Positions 1 through 14,874 of a stretch of DNA of 64,000 bases are shown here, one piece after another (position 1 is the first letter of the stretch; each line of letters starts with the position of its first letter). Location of the stretch: the NCBI RefSeq assembly GCF_051020955.1, contig NW_027476196.1:310001-374000 (forward strand), read 5' to 3'. Origin of the DNA: Megalopta genalis. Taxonomy: Eukaryota > Arthropoda > Insecta > Hymenoptera > Halictidae. The translations under genes and the position numbers were made by a program. The notes beneath the pieces were generated by a model. It made no database searches. It was given only the letters and a program-made list of their open reading frames with translations, and had not been told where the DNA came from.

Positions 1-2040
1 TTCGCAAGGATTCGAAGATCAGCCTTCTACTTCGCATTGATAAGAAGCAAAATCATGTGTTTCGCATGGATTTGAAGCTAACTCGTTCGTTTTGCTTGCA
101 TTTGAATCTAAATCATGCACATCACAAGTATTTGAAGCTGAACCACTTGTTTCGCATGGATTCGAAGATCAGCCTTCTACTTCGCATTGATTTTAATCTA
201 AATCATGTGTTTCGCATGCATTTGAAGCTAATCGTTTGTATCGCTTGGAGTTGAAGCTAAATCATGTATATCACAAGTATTTGCAGCTAAACCATTTGAT
301 TCGCATGGATTTGATGCAATGCCATCTACTTCGCTTTTATTTGAAACTGAATCATGTGTTTCTCTTGAATTTGAAGCTAACTAGTTTGTTTTGTAATGCA
401 GTTGAAGCTAAATCATGTATATCACAATTATTTGAAGCTAAACCATTTGATTCGCATGGATTTCAAAATAAGCCTTCTACTTCGCATTGATTTTAATCTA
501 AATCATCTGTTTCGGATGGATTTAAAGCTATCTCGTTTTTTTCGCATGCAGTTGAAGATAAATCATGTATATCACAGGTATTTGAAGCTAAACCATTTGA
601 TTCGCATGGATTTCAAAATAAGCCTTCTACTTCGCATTGATTTTAATCTAAATCATCTATTTCGGATGGATTTAAAGCTATCTCGTTTGTTTCGCATGCA
701 GTTTAAGATAAATCATGTATATCACGAGTATTTGAAGCTAATCCATTTGTTTCGCGTGGATTCGAAGATCAGCCTTCTACTTCGCATTGATTTGAAGTTA
801 AATCATATGTTTCGCATGGATTTGAAGCTAATCGTTTGTATCGCATGCAGTTGAAGCTAAATCATGTATATCACAAGTATTTGAAGCTAAACCATTTGAT
901 TCGCATGGATTTGATGCTATGCCATCTACTTCGCTTTTATTTGAAACTGAATCATGTGTTTCTCTTGAATTTGAAGCTAACACGTTCGTTTCACATGAAG
1001 TTGAAGCTAAATCATGTATGTCACAAGTATTTGAAGCTGAACCATTTGTTTCGCACGAATATCAGGCTAAACCATGTGTTTGGAATGAATTTGAAGCTAA
1101 ATCATGTGTTTCGCATAGATTTGAAGCTAACTCATTTGTTACGCATGCAGTTGAAGCTGAATCATGTATATCCCAAGTATTTGAAGCTCAACCAATTGAT
1201 TCGCATGGATTTGAAGATAAGCCTTCTACTTCGCATTGATTTTAATCTAAATCATGTGTTTCGCATGCATTTGAAGCTAATCGTTTGTATCGCATGGAGT
1301 CGAAGCTAAATCATGTATATCACAAGTATTTGCAGCTAAACCATTTGATTCGCATGGATTTGATGCAATGCCATCTACTTCGCTTTTATTTGAAACTGAA
1401 TCATGTGTTTCTCTTGAATTTGAAGCTAACTAGTTTGTTTCGTAATGCAGTTGAAGCTAAATCATGTATATCACAATTATTTGAACTAAACCATTTGATT
1501 CGCATGGATTTCAAAATAAGCCTTCTACTTCGCATTGATTTTAATCTAAATCATCTGTTTCGCAGGGGATTTAAAGCTATCTCGTTTGTTTCCCATGCAG
1601 TTGAAGTTAAATCATGTATATCACAGGTATTTGAAGCTAAACCAGTTGTTTCGCATGGATTCGAAGATAAGCCTTCTAAATCGCATTGATTTCAAGCTAA
1701 ATCATGTGTTTCGCATGGATTTGAAGCTAACTCGCTAGTTTTGCATGCTGTTGAAGCTTATTCATGTACATCACAAGTATTTGAAGCTGAACCATTTGTT
1801 TCGCAAGGATTCGAAGATCAGCCTTCTACTTCGCATTGATTTGAAGCGAAATCATGTGTTTCGCTTGGATTTCAAGCTAACTCGTTTGTTTCGCATGCAA
1901 TTGAAGCTAAATCATGTATATCACAATTATTTGAAGCTAAACCATTTGATTCGCATGGATTTCAAAATAAGCCTTCTACTTCGCATTGATTTTAATCTAA
2001 ATCATCTGTTTCGGATGGATTTAAAGCTATCTCGTTTTTT
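1..2040. repeat. Large duplicated block, copy 1 of 3
   Basis: This sequence recurs at 7413-9452 (offset 7412) and at 16170-18209 (offset 16169). Copies 1 and 3 remain alike to about 2960 and 19129. Differences are isolated substitutions and single-base indels. The left edge of this copy is cut by the window. Confidence 0.85.
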
Positions 2041-2509
2041 TCGCATGCAGTTCAAGATAAATCATGTATATCACAGGTATTTGAAGCTAAACCATTTGTT
2101 TCGCATGGATTCGAATATAAGCCTTCTAAATCGCATTGATGTCAAGCTAAATCATATGTTTCGCATAGATTTGAAGCTAACTCGCTAATTTTGCATGCTG
2201 TTGAAGCTTATTCATGTATATCACAAGTATTTGAAGCTAAACCATTTGTTTCGCAAGGATTCGAAGATCAGCCTTCTACTTCGCATTGATAAGAAGCTAA
2301 CTCATGTGTTTCGCATGGATTTGAAGCTAACTCGTTAGTTTTGCATGCTGTTGAAGCTAAATCATGTATATCACAAGTATTTGCAGCTAAACCATTTGAT
2401 TCGCATGGATTTGATGCAATGCCATCTACTTCGCTTTTATTTGAAACTGAATCATGTGTTTCTCTTGAATTTGAAGCTAACTAGTTTGTTTTGTAATGCA
2501 GTTGAAGCT

Positions 2510-5046
2510 AAATCATGTATATCACAATTATTTGAAGCTAAACCATTTGATTCGCATGGATTTCAAAATAAGCCTTCTACTTCGCATTGATTTTAATCTA
2601 AATCATCTGTTTCGGATGGATTTAAAGCTATCTCGTTTTTTTCGCATGCAGTTGAAGATAAATCATGTATATCACAATTATTTGAAGCTAAACCATTTGA
2701 TTCGCATGGATTTCAAAATAAGCCTTCTACTTCGCATTGATTTTAATCTAAATCATCTGTTTCGGATGGATTTAAAGCTATCTCGTTTGTTTCGCATGCA
2801 GTTTAAGATAAATCATGTATATCACGAGTATTTGAAGCTAATCCATTTGTTTCGCGTGGATTCGAAGATCAGCCTTCTACTTCGCATTGATTTGAAGTTA
2901 AATCATATGTTTCGCATGGATTTGAAGCTAATCGTTTGTATCGCATGCTGTTGAAGCTAAATCATGTATATCACAAGTATTTGCAGCTAAACCATTTGAT
3001 TCGCATGGATTTGATGCAATGCCATCTACTTCGCTTTTATTTGAAACTGAATCATGTGTTTCTCTTGAATTTGAAGCTAACTAGTTTGTTTTGTAATGCA
3101 GTTGAAGCTAAATCATGTATATCACAATTATTTGAAGCTAAACCATTTGATTCGCATGGATTTCAAAATAAGCCTTCTACTTCGCATTGATTTTAATCTA
3201 AATCATCTGTTTCGGATGGATTTAAAGCTATCTCGTTTTTTTCGCATGCAGTTGAAGATAAATCATGTATATCACAGGTATTTGAAGCTAAACCATTTGA
3301 TTCGCATGGATTTCAAAATAAGCCTTCTACTTCGCATTGATTTTAATCTAAATCATCTGTTTCGGATGGATTTAAAGCTATCTCGTTTGTTTCGCATGCA
3401 GTTTAAGATAAATCATGTATATCACGAGTATTTGAAGCTAATCCATTTGTTTCGCGTGGATTCGAAGATCAGCCTTCTACTTCGCATTGATTTGAAGCTA
3501 AATCATGTGTTTCGCTTGGATTTCAAGCTAACTCGTTTGTTTCGCATGCAATTGAAGCTAAATCATGTATATCACAATTATTTGAAGCTAAACCATTTGA
3601 TTCGCATGGATTTCAAAATAAGCCTTCTACTTCGCATTGATTTTAATCTAAATCATCTGTTTCGCAGGGGATTTAAAGCTATCTCGTTTGTTTCGCATGC
3701 AGTTGAAGTTAAATCATGTATATCACAGGTATTTGAAGCTAAACCAGTTGTTTCGCATGGATTCGAAGATAAGCCTTCTAAATCGCATTGATTTCAAGCT
3801 AAATCATGTGTTTCGCATGGATTTGAAGCTAACTCGCTAGTTTTGCATGCTGTTGAAGCTTATTCATGTACATCACAAGTATTTGAAGCTGAACCATTTG
3901 TTTCGCAAGGATTCGAAGATCAGCCTTCTACTTCGCATTGATTTGAAGCGAAATCATGTGTTTCGCTTGGATTTCAAGCTAACTCGTTTGTTTCGCATGC
4001 AATTGAAGCTAAATCATGTATATCACAATTATTTGAAGCTAAACCATTTGATTCGCATGGATTTCAAAATAAGCCTTCTACTTCGCATTGATTTTAATCT
4101 AAATCATCTGTTTCGGATGGATTTAAAGCTATCTCGTTTTTTTCGCATGCAGTTGAAGATAAATCATGTATATCACAGGTATTTGAAGCTAAACCATTTG
4201 ATTCGCATGGATTTCAAAATAAGCCTTCTACTTCGCATTGATTTTAATCTAAATCATCTGTTTCGGATGGATTTAAAGCTATCTCGTTTGTTTCGCATGC
4301 AGTTTAAGATAAATCATGTATATCACGAGTATTTGAAGCTAATCCATTTGTTTCGCGTGGATTCGAAGATCAGCCTTCTACTTCGCATTGATTTGAAGTT
4401 AAATCATATGTTTCGCATGGATTTGAAGCTAATCGTTTGTATCGCATGCTGTTGAAGCTAAATCATGTATATCACAAGTATTTGCAGCTAAACCATTTGA
4501 TTCGCATGGATTTGATGCAATGCCATCTACTTCGCTTTTATTTGAAACTGAATCATGTGTTTCTCTTGAATTTGAAGCTAACTAGTTTGTTTTGTAATGC
4601 AGTTGAAGCTAAATCATGTATATCACAATTATTTGAAGCTAAACCATTTGATTCGCATGGTTTTCAAAATAAGCCTTCTACTTCGCATTGATTTTAATCT
4701 AAATCATCTGTTTCGGATGGATTTAAAGCTATCTCGTTTTTTTCGCATGCAGTTGAAGATAAATCATGTATATCACAGGTATTTGAAGCTAAACCATTTG
4801 ATTCGCATGGATTTCAAAATAAGCCTTCTACTTCGCATTGATTTTAATCTAAATCATCTGTTTCGGATGGATTTAAAGCTATCTCGTTTGTTTCGCATGC
4901 AGTTTAAGATAAATCATGTATATCACGAGTATTTGAAGCTAATCCATTTGTTTCGCGTGGATTCGAAGATCAGCCTTCTACTTCGCATTGATTTGAAGCT
5001 AAATCATGTGTTTCGCTTGGATTTCAAGCTAACTCGTTTGTTTCGC
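2510..5046. repeat. 1501-bp tandem duplication
   Basis: About 2510-3545 matches 4011-5046 at an offset of 1501 bp, that is fifty monomers plus one base. Differences are few, such as acaatta at about 2675 against acaggta at about 4176. The match ends where 5055 switches to a monomer with gatagatcatgtatcaaac. Confidence 0.75.
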
Positions 5047-7497
5047 ATGCAATTGAAGATAGATCATGTATCAAACAAGTATTTGAAGCTAAACCATTTG
5101 ATTGGCATGGATTTGATGCTGTGCCATCTACTTCGCTTTTATTTGAAACTGAATCATGTGTTTCTCTTGAATTTGAAGCTAACACGTTCGTTTCACATGC
5201 AGTTGAAGCTAAATCATGTATGTCACAAGTATTTGAAGCTGAACCATTTGTTTCGCACGAATATCAGGCTAAACCATGTGTTTGGAATGAATTTGAAGCT
5301 AAATCATGCGTTTCGCATAGATTTGAAGCTAACTCATTTGTTACGCATGCAGTTGAAGCTGAATCATGTATATCACAGGTGTTTGAAGCTAAACCATTTG
5401 TTTCGCATGGATTCGAAGATAACCCTTCTACTTCGAATTGATTTGAAGCTAAATCATGTGTTTCGCTTGGATTTCAAACTAACTCGTTCGTTTCGCATGC
5501 AGTTGAAGCTAAATCATGTATATCACAAGTATGTGAAGCTAAACCATTTGCTACGCATGGATTTTAAGCTAAGCCTTCTACTTCGCATTTATTTGATGCT
5601 AAATCGGGTGTTTCGCATGGATTTGAAGCTAAGCCTTCAACTTCGTGTTGACTTGATGCTAAATCATGTGTTTCGCTTGCATTTCAAGCTAACTCGTTTG
5701 TTTCGCATGTAATTGAAGCTAGATAATGTATCAAACAAGTATTTGAAGCTAAACCATTTGATTCGCATGGATTTGATGCTATGCCATCTACTTCGCTTTT
5801 ATTTGAAACTGAATCATGTGTTTCTCTTGTTTTTGAAGCTATCACGTTCGTTTCACATGCAGTTGAAGCTAAATCATGTATATCAAAAGGATTTGAAGCT
5901 GAACCGTTTGTTTTGCACGAATATCACGCTAAACCATGTGTTTGGACTGAATTTGAAGCTAAATCATGTGTTTTGCATAGATTTGAAGCTAACTCGTTTG
6001 TTACGCATGCACTTGAAGCTGAATCATGTATATCCCAAGTATTTGAAGCTCAACCATTTGATTCGCATGGATTTGAAGATAAGCCTTCTACTTCGCATTG
6101 ATTTGAAGCTAAATCATGTGTTTCGCTTGGATTAGAAACTAACTAGTTTGTATCGCATTGCTGTTGATGCTAAATCATGTATATCACAAGTATTTGAAGC
6201 TAAACCAGTTGTTTCGCATGGATTCGAAGATAAGCCTTCTAAATCGCATTGATGTCAAGCTAAATCATGTGTTTCGCATGGATTTGAAGCTAACTCGCTA
6301 GTTTTGCATGCTGTTGAAGCTTATTCATGTACATCACAAGTATTTGAAGCTAAACCATTTGTTTCGCAAGGATTCGAAGATCAGCCTTCTACTTCGCATT
6401 GATTTGAAGCGAAATCATGTGTTTCGCTTGGATTTCAAGCTAACTCGTTTGTTTCGCATGCAATTGAAGCTAAATCATGTATATCACAATTATTTGAAGC
6501 TAAACCATTTGATTCGCATGGATTTCAAAATAAGCCTTCTACTTCGCATTGATTTTAATCTAAATCATCTGTTTCGGATGGATTTAAAGCTATCTCGTTT
6601 TTTTCGCATGCAGTTCAAGATAAATCATGTATATCACAGGTATTTGAAGCTAAACCATTTGTTTCGCATGGATTCGAATATAAGCCTTCTAAATCGCATT
6701 GATGTCAAGCTAAATCATATGTTTCGCATAGATTTGAAGCTAACTCGCTAATTTTGCATGCTGTTGAAGCTTATTCATGTATATCACAAGTATTTGAAGC
6801 TAAACCATTTGTTTCGCAAGGATTCGAAGATCAGCCTTCTACTTCGCATTGATAAGAAGCTAACTCATGTGTTTCGCATGGATTTGAAGCTAACTCGTTA
6901 GTTTTGCTTGCATTTGAATCTAAATCATGCACATCACAAGTATTTGAAGCTGAACCACTTGTTTCGCATGGATTCGAAGATCAGCCTTCTACTTCGCATT
7001 GATAAGAAGCTAAATCATGTGTTTCGCTTGGATTTCAAGCTAACTCGTTTGTTTCGCATGCAATTGAAGCTAAATCATGTATATCACAATTATTTGAAGC
7101 TAAACCATTTGATTCGCATGGATTTCAAAATAAGCCTTCTACTTCGCATTGATTTTAATCTAAATCATCTGTTTCGGATGGATTTAAAGCTATCTCGTTT
7201 TTTTCGCATGCAGTTGAAGATAAATCATGTATATCACAGGTATTTGAAGCTAAACCATTTGTTTCGCATGGATTCGAATATAAGCCTTCTAAATCGCATT
7301 GATGTCAAGCTAAATCATATGTTTCGCATAGATTTGAAGCTAACTCGCTAATTTTGCATGTTGTTGAAGCTTATTCATGTATATCACAAGTATTTGAAGC
7401 TAAACCATTTGTTTCGCAAGGATTCGAAGATCAGCCTTCTACTTCGCATTGATAAGAAGCAAAATCATGTGTTTCGCATGGATTTGAAGCTAACTCG
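4080..7497. repeat. 3.4-kb duplicated block, copy 1 of 2
   Basis: Matches about 11339-14755 at an offset of 7259, later 7258 after a one-base loss near 13171. Only scattered differences are visible (for example attggcatgg at 5101 against attcgcatgg at 12360). A short non-matching stretch lies at about 6208-6320. The right edge is where 14756 changes from the expected ctcgttcg to ctcgctaa. Confidence 0.8.
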
Positions 7498-9452
7498 TTC
7501 GTTTTGCTTGCATTTGAATCTAAATCATGCACATCACAAGTATTTGAAGCTGAACCACTTGTTTCGCATGGATTCGAAGATCAGCCTTCTACTTCGCATT
7601 GATTTTAATCTAAATCATGTGTTTCGCATGCATTTGAAGCTAATCGTTTGTATCGCTTGGAGTTGAAGCTAAATCATGTATATCACAAGTATTTGCAGCT
7701 AAACCATTTGATTCGCATGGATTTGATGCAATGCCATCTACTTCGCTTTTATTTGAAACTGAATCATGTGTTTCTCTTGAATTTGAAGCTAACTAGTTTG
7801 TTTTGTAATGCAGTTGAAGCTAAATCATGTATATCACAATTATTTGAAGCTAAACCATTTGATTCGCATGGATTTCAAAATAAGCCTTCTACTTCGCATT
7901 GATTTTAATCTAAATCATCTGTTTCGGATGGATTTAAAGCTATCTCGTTTTTTTCGCATGCAGTTGAAGATAAATCATGTATATCACAGGTATTTGAAGC
8001 TAAACCATTTGATTCGCATGGATTCAAAAATAAGCCTTCTACTTCGCATTGATTTTAATCTAAATCATCTATTTCGGATGGATTTAAAGCTATCTCGTTT
8101 GTTTCGCATGCAGTTTAAGATAAATCATGTATATCACGAGTATTTGAAGCTAATCCATTTGTTTCGCGTGGATTCGAAGATCAGCCTTCTACTTCGCATT
8201 GATTTGAAGTTAAATCATATGTTTCGCATGGATTTGAAGCTAATCGTTTGTATCGCATGCAGTTGAAGCTAAATCATGTATATCACAAGTATTTGAAGCT
8301 AAACCATTTGATTCGCATGGATTTGATGCTATGCCATCTACTTCGCTTTTATTTGAAACTGAATCATGTGTTTCTCTTGAATTTGAAGCTAACACGTTCG
8401 TTTCACATGCAGTTGAAGCTAAATCATGTATGTCACAAGTATTTGAAGCTGAACCATTTGTTTCGCACGAATATCAGGCTAAACCATGTGTTTGGAATGA
8501 ATTTGAAGCTAAATCATGTGTTTCGCATAGATTTGAAGCTAACTCATTTGTTACGCATGCAGTTGAAGCTGAATCATGTATATCCCAAGTATTTGAAGCT
8601 CAACCAATTGATTCGCATGGATTTGAAGATAAGCCTTCTACTTCGCATTGATTTTAATCTAAATCATGTGTTTCGCATGCATTTGAAGCTAATCGTTTGT
8701 ATCGCATGGAGTCGAAGCTAAATCATGTATATCACAAGTATTTGCAGCTAAACCATTTGATTCGCATGGATTTGATGCAATGCCATCTACTTCGCTTTTA
8801 TTTTGAAACTGAATCATGTGTTTCTCTTGAATTTGAAGCTAACTAGTTTGTTTCGTAATGCAGTTGAAGCTAAATCATGTATATCACAATTATTTGAACT
8901 AAACCATTTGATTCGCATGGATTTCAAATAAGCCTTCTACTTCCCATTGATTTTAATCTAAATCATCTGTTTCGCAGGGGATTTAAAGCTATCTCGTTTG
9001 TTTCCCATGCAGTTGAAGTTAAATCATGTATATCACAGGTATTTGAAGCTAAACCAGTTGTTTCGCATGGATTCGAAGATAAGCCTTCTAAATCGCATTG
9101 ATTTCAAGCTAAATCATGTGTTTCGCATGGATTTGAAGCTAACTCGCTAGTTTTGCATGCTGTTGAAGCTTATTCATGTACATCACAAGTATTTGAAGCT
9201 GAACCATTTGTTTCGCAAGGATTCGAAGATCAGCCTTCTACTTTGCATTGATTTGAAGCGAAATCATGTGTTTCGCTTGGATTTCAAGCTAACTCGTTTG
9301 TTTCGCATGCAATTGAAGCTAAATCATGTATATCACAATTATTTGAAGCTAAACCATTTGATTCGCATGGATTTCAAAATAAGCCTTCTACTTCGCATTG
9401 ATTTTAATCTAAATCATCTGTTTCGGATGGATTTAAAGCTATCTCGTTTTTT
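7413..9452. repeat. Large duplicated block, copy 2 of 3
   Basis: Matches 1-2040. Private changes include an extra T near 8803 and a missing A near 8927, which cancel so that the offset returns to 7412. Against copy 3 the similarity starts further left, at about 7035 matching 15792 (offset 8757). Confidence 0.85.
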
Positions 9453-11338
9453 TCGCATGCAGTTGAAGATAAATCATGTATATCACAGGTATTTGAAGCT
9501 AAACCATTTGATTCGCATGGATTTCAAAATAAGCCTTCTACTTCGCATTGATTTTAATCTAAATCATCTGTTTCGGATGGATTTAAAGCTATCTCGTTTG
9601 TTTCGCATGCAGTTTAAGATAAATCATGTATATCACGAGTATTTGAAGCTAATCCATTTGTTTCGCGTGGATTCGAAGATCAGCCTTCTACTTCGCATTG
9701 ATTTGAAGCGAAATCATGTGTTTCGCTTGGATTTCAAGCTAACTCGTTTGTTTCGCATGCAATTGAAGCTAAATCATGTATATCACAATTATTTGAAGCT
9801 AAACCATTTGATTCGCATGGATTTCAAAATAAGCCTTCTACTTCGCATTGATTTTAATCTAAATCATCTGTTTCGGATGGATTTAAAGCTATCTCGTTTT
9901 TTTCGCATGCAGTTGAAGATAAATCATGTATATCACAGGTATTTGAAGCTAAACCATTTGATTCGCATGGATTTCAAATAAGCCTTCTACTTCGCATTGA
10001 TTTTAATCTAAATCATCTGTTTCGGATGGATTTAAAGCTATCTCGTTTTTTTCGCATGCAGTTGAAGATAAATCATGTATATCACAGGTATTTGAAGCTA
10101 AACCATTTGATTCGCATGGATTTCAAATAAGCCTTCTACTTCGCATTGATTTTAATCTAAATCATCTGTTTCGGATGGATTTAAAGCTATCTCGTTTGTT
10201 TCGCATGCAATTGAAGCTAAATCATGTATATCACAATTATTTGAAGCTAAACCATTTGATTCGCATGGATTTCAAAATAAGCCTTCTACTTCGCATTGAT
10301 TTTAATCTAAATCATCTGTTTCGCAGGGGATTTAAAGCTATCTCGTTTGTTTCGCATGCAGTTGAAGTTAAATCATGTATATCACAGGTATTTGAAGCTA
10401 AACCAGTTGTTTCGCATGGATTCGAAGATAAGCCTTCTAAATCGCATTGATTTCAAGCTAAATCATGTGTTTCGCATGGATTTGAAGCTAACTCGCTAGT
10501 TTTGCATGCTGTTGAAGCTTATTCATGTACATCACAAGTATTTGAAGCTGAACCATTTGTTTCGCAAGGGATTCGAAGATCAGCCTTCTACTTCGCATTG
10601 ATTTGAAGCGAAATCATGTGTTTCGCTTGGATTTCAAGCTAACTCGTTTGTTTCGCATGCAATTGAAGCTAAATCATGTATATCACAATTATTTGAAGCT
10701 AAACCATTTGATTCGCATGGATTTCAAAATAAGCCTTCTACTTCGCATTGATTTTAATCTAAATCATCTGTTTCGGATGGATTTAAAGCTATCTCGTTTT
10801 TTTCGCATGCAGTTCAAGATAAATCATGTATATCACAGGTATTTGAAGCTAAACCATTTGTTTCGCATGGATTCGAATATAAGCCTTCTAAATCGCATTG
10901 ATGTCAAGCTAAATCATATGTTTCGCATAGATTGAAGCTAACTCGCTAATTTTGCATGCTGTTGAAGCTTATTCATGTATATCACAAGTATTTGAAGCTA
11001 AACCATTTGTTTCGCAAGGATTCGAAGATCAGCCTTCTACTTCGCATTGATAAGAAGCTAACTCATGTGTTTCGCATGGATTTGAAGCTAACTCGTTAGT
11101 TTTGCATGCTGTTGAAGCTAAATCATGTATATCACAAGTATTTGCAGCTAAACCATTTGATTTGCATGGATTTGATGCAATGCCATCTACTTCGCTTTTA
11201 TTTGAAACTGAATCATGTGTTTCTCTTGAATTTGAAGCTAACTAGTTTGTTTTGTAATGCAGTTGAAGCTAAATCATGTATATCACAATTATTTGAAGCT
11301 AAACCATTTGATTCGCATGGATTTCAAAATAAGCTTCT

Positions 11339-14300
11339 ACTTCGCATTGATTTTAATCTAAATCATCTGTTTCGGATGGATTTAAAGCTATCTCGTTTTT
11401 TTCGCATGCAGTTGAAGATAAATCATGTATATCACAGGTATTTGAAGCTAAACCATTTGATTCGCATGGATTTCAAAATAAGCCTTCTACTTCGCATTGA
11501 TTTTAATCTAAATCATCTGTTTCGGATGGATTTAAAGCTATCTCGTTTGTTTCGCATGCAGTTTAAGATAAATCATGTATATCACGAGTATTTGAAGCTA
11601 ATCCATTTGTTTCGCGTGGATTCGAAGATCAGCCTTCTACTTCGCATTGATTTGAAGTTAAATCATATGTTTCGCATGGATTTGAAGCTAATCGTTTGTA
11701 TCGCATGCTGTTGAAGCTAAATCATGTATATCACAAGTATTTGCAGCTAAACCATTTGATTCGCATGGATTTGATGCAATGCCATCTACTTCGCTTTTAT
11801 TTGAAACTGAATCATGTGTTTCTCTTGAATTTGAAGCTAACTAGTTTGTTTTGTAATGCAGTTGAAGCTAAATCATGTATATCACAATTATTTGAAGCTA
11901 AACCATTTGATTCGCATGGTTTTCAAAATAAGCCTTCTACTTCGCATTGATTTTAATCTAAATCATCTGTTTCGGATGGATTTAAAGCTATCTCGTTTTT
12001 TTCGCATGCAGTTGAAGATAAATCATGTATATCACAGGTATTTGAAGCTAAACCATTTGATTCGCATGGATTTCAAAATAAGCCTTCTACTTCGCATTGA
12101 TTTTAATCTAAATCATCTGTTTCGGATGGATTTAAAGCTATCTCGTTTGTTTCGCATGCAGTTTAAGATAAATCATGTATATCACGAGTATTTGAAGCTA
12201 ATCCATTTGTTTCGCGTGGATTCGAAGATCAGCCTTCTACTTCGCATTGATTTGAAGCTAAATCATGTGTTTCGCTTGGATTTCAAGCTAACTCGTTTGT
12301 TTCGCATGCAATTGAAGATAGATCATGTATCAAACAAGTATTTGAAGCTAAACCATTTGATTCGCATGGATTTGATGCTGTGCCATCTACTTCGCTTTTA
12401 TTTGAAACTGAATCATGTGTTTCTCTTGAATTTGAAGCTAACAAGTTCGTTTCACATGCAGTTGAAGCTAAATCATGTATGTCACAAGTATTTGAAGCTG
12501 AACCATTTGTTTCGCACGAATATCAGGCTAAACCATGTGTTTGGAATGAATTTGAAGCTAAATCATGCGTTTCGCATAGATTTGAAGCTAACTCATTTGT
12601 TACGCATGCAGTTGAAGCTGAATCATGTATATCACAGGTGTTTGAAGCTAAACCATTTGTTTCGCATGGATTCGAAGATAACCCTTCTACTTCGAATTGA
12701 TTTGAAGCTAAATCATGTGTTTCGCTTGGATTTCAAACTAACTCGTTCGTTTCGCATGCAGTTGAAGCTAAATCATGTATATCACAAGTATGTGAAGCTA
12801 AACCATTTGCTACGCATGGATTTTAAGCTAAGCCTTCTACTTCGCATTTATTTGATGCTAAATCGGGTGTTTCGCATGGATTTGAAGCTAAGCCTTCAAC
12901 TTCGTGTTGACTTGATGCTAAATCATGTGTTTCGCTTGCATTTCAAGCTAACTCGTTTGTTTCGCATGTAATTGAAGCTAGATAATGTATCAAACAAGTA
13001 TTTGAAGCTAAACCATTTGATTCGCATGGATTTGATGCTATGCCATCTACATCGCTTTTATTTGAAACTGAATCATGTGTTTCTCTTGTTTTTGAAGCTA
13101 TCACGTTCGTTTCACATGCAGTTGAAGCTAAATCATGTATATCAAAAGGATTTGAAGCTGAACCGTTTGTTTGCACGAATATCACGCTAAACCATGTGTT
13201 TGGACTGAATTTGAAGCTAAATCATGTGTTTTGCATAGATTTGAAGCTAACTCGTTTGTTACGCATGCACTTGAAGCTGAATCATGTATATCCCAAGTAT
13301 TTGAAGCTCAACCATTTGATTCGCATGGATTTGAAGATAAGCCTTCTACTTCGCATTGATTTGAAGCTAAATCATGTGTTTCGCTTGGATTAGAAACTAA
13401 CTAGTTTGTATCGCATTGCTGTTGATGCTAAATCATGTATATCACAAGTATTTGAAGCTAAACCATTTGTTTCGCAAGGATTCGAAGGTCAGCCATCTAC
13501 TTCGCATTGATTTGAAGCGAAATCATGTGTTTCGCTTGGATTTCAAGCTAACTCGTTTGTTTCGCATGCAATTGAAGCTTATTCATGTACATCACAAGTA
13601 TTTGAAGCTAAACCATTTGTTTCGCAAGGATTCGAAGATCAGCCTTCTACTTCGCATTGATTTGAAGCGAAATCATGTGTTTCGCTTGGATTTCAAGCTA
13701 ACTCGTTTGTTTCGCATGCAATTGAAGCTAAATCATGTATATCACAATTATTTGAAGCTAAACCATTTGATTCGCATGGATTTCAAAATAAGCCTTCTAC
13801 TTCGCATTGATTTTAATCTAAATCATCTGTTTCGGATGGATTTAAAGCTATCTCGTTTTTTTCGCATGCAGTTCAAGATAAATCATGTATATCACAGGTA
13901 TTTGAAGCTAAACCATTTGTTTCGCATGGATTCGAATGTAAGCCTTCTAAATCGCATTGATGTCAAGCTAAATCATATGTTTCGCATAGATTTGAAGCTA
14001 ACTCGCTAATTTTGCATGCTGTTGAAGCTTATTCATGTATATCACAAGTATTTGAAGCTAAACCATTTGTTTCGCAAGGATTCGAAGATCAGCCTTCTAC
14101 TTCGCATTGATAAGAAGCTAACTCATGTGTTTCGCATGGATTTGAAGCTAACTCGTTAGTTTTGCTTGCATTTGAATCTAAATCATGCACATCACAAGTA
14201 TTTGAAGCTGAACCACTTGTTTCGCATGGATTCGAAGATCAGCCTTCTACTTCGCATTGATAAGAAGCTAAATCATGTGTTTCGCTTGGATTTCAAGCTA

Positions 14301-14755
14301 ACTCGTTTGTTTCGCATGCAATTGAAGCTAAATCATGTATATCACAATTATTTGAAGCTAAACCATTTGATTCGCATGGATTTCAAAATAAGCCTTCTAC
14401 TTCGCATTGATTTTAATCTAAATCATCTGTTTCGGATGGATTTAAAGCTATCTCGTTTTTTTCGCATGCAGTTGAAGATAAATCATGTATAACACAGGTA
14501 TTTGAAGCTAAACCATTTGTTTCGCATGGATTCGAATATAAGCCTTCTAAATCGCATTGATGTCAAGCTAAATCATATGTTTCGCATAGATTTGAAGCTA
14601 ACTCGCTAATTTTGCATGTTGTTGAAGCTTATTCATGTATATCACAAGTATTTGAAGCTAAACCATTTGTTTCGCAAGGATTCGAAGATCAGCCTTCTAC
14701 TTCGCATTGATAAGAAGCAAAATCATGTGTTTCGCATGGATTTGAAGCTAACTCG
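11339..14755. repeat. 3.4-kb duplicated block, copy 2 of 2
   Basis: Second copy of 4080-7497. It has a lone deletion in the T run at about 13171 and a different monomer pair at about 13470-13575, probably a local exchange with another pentamer variant. Confidence 0.8.
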
Positions 14756-14874
14756 CTAATTTTGCATGTTGTTGAAGCTTATTCATGTATATCACAAGTA
14801 TTTGAAGCTAAACCATTTGTTTCGCAAGGATTCGAAGATCAGCCTTCTACTTCGCATTGATAAGAAGCAAAATC

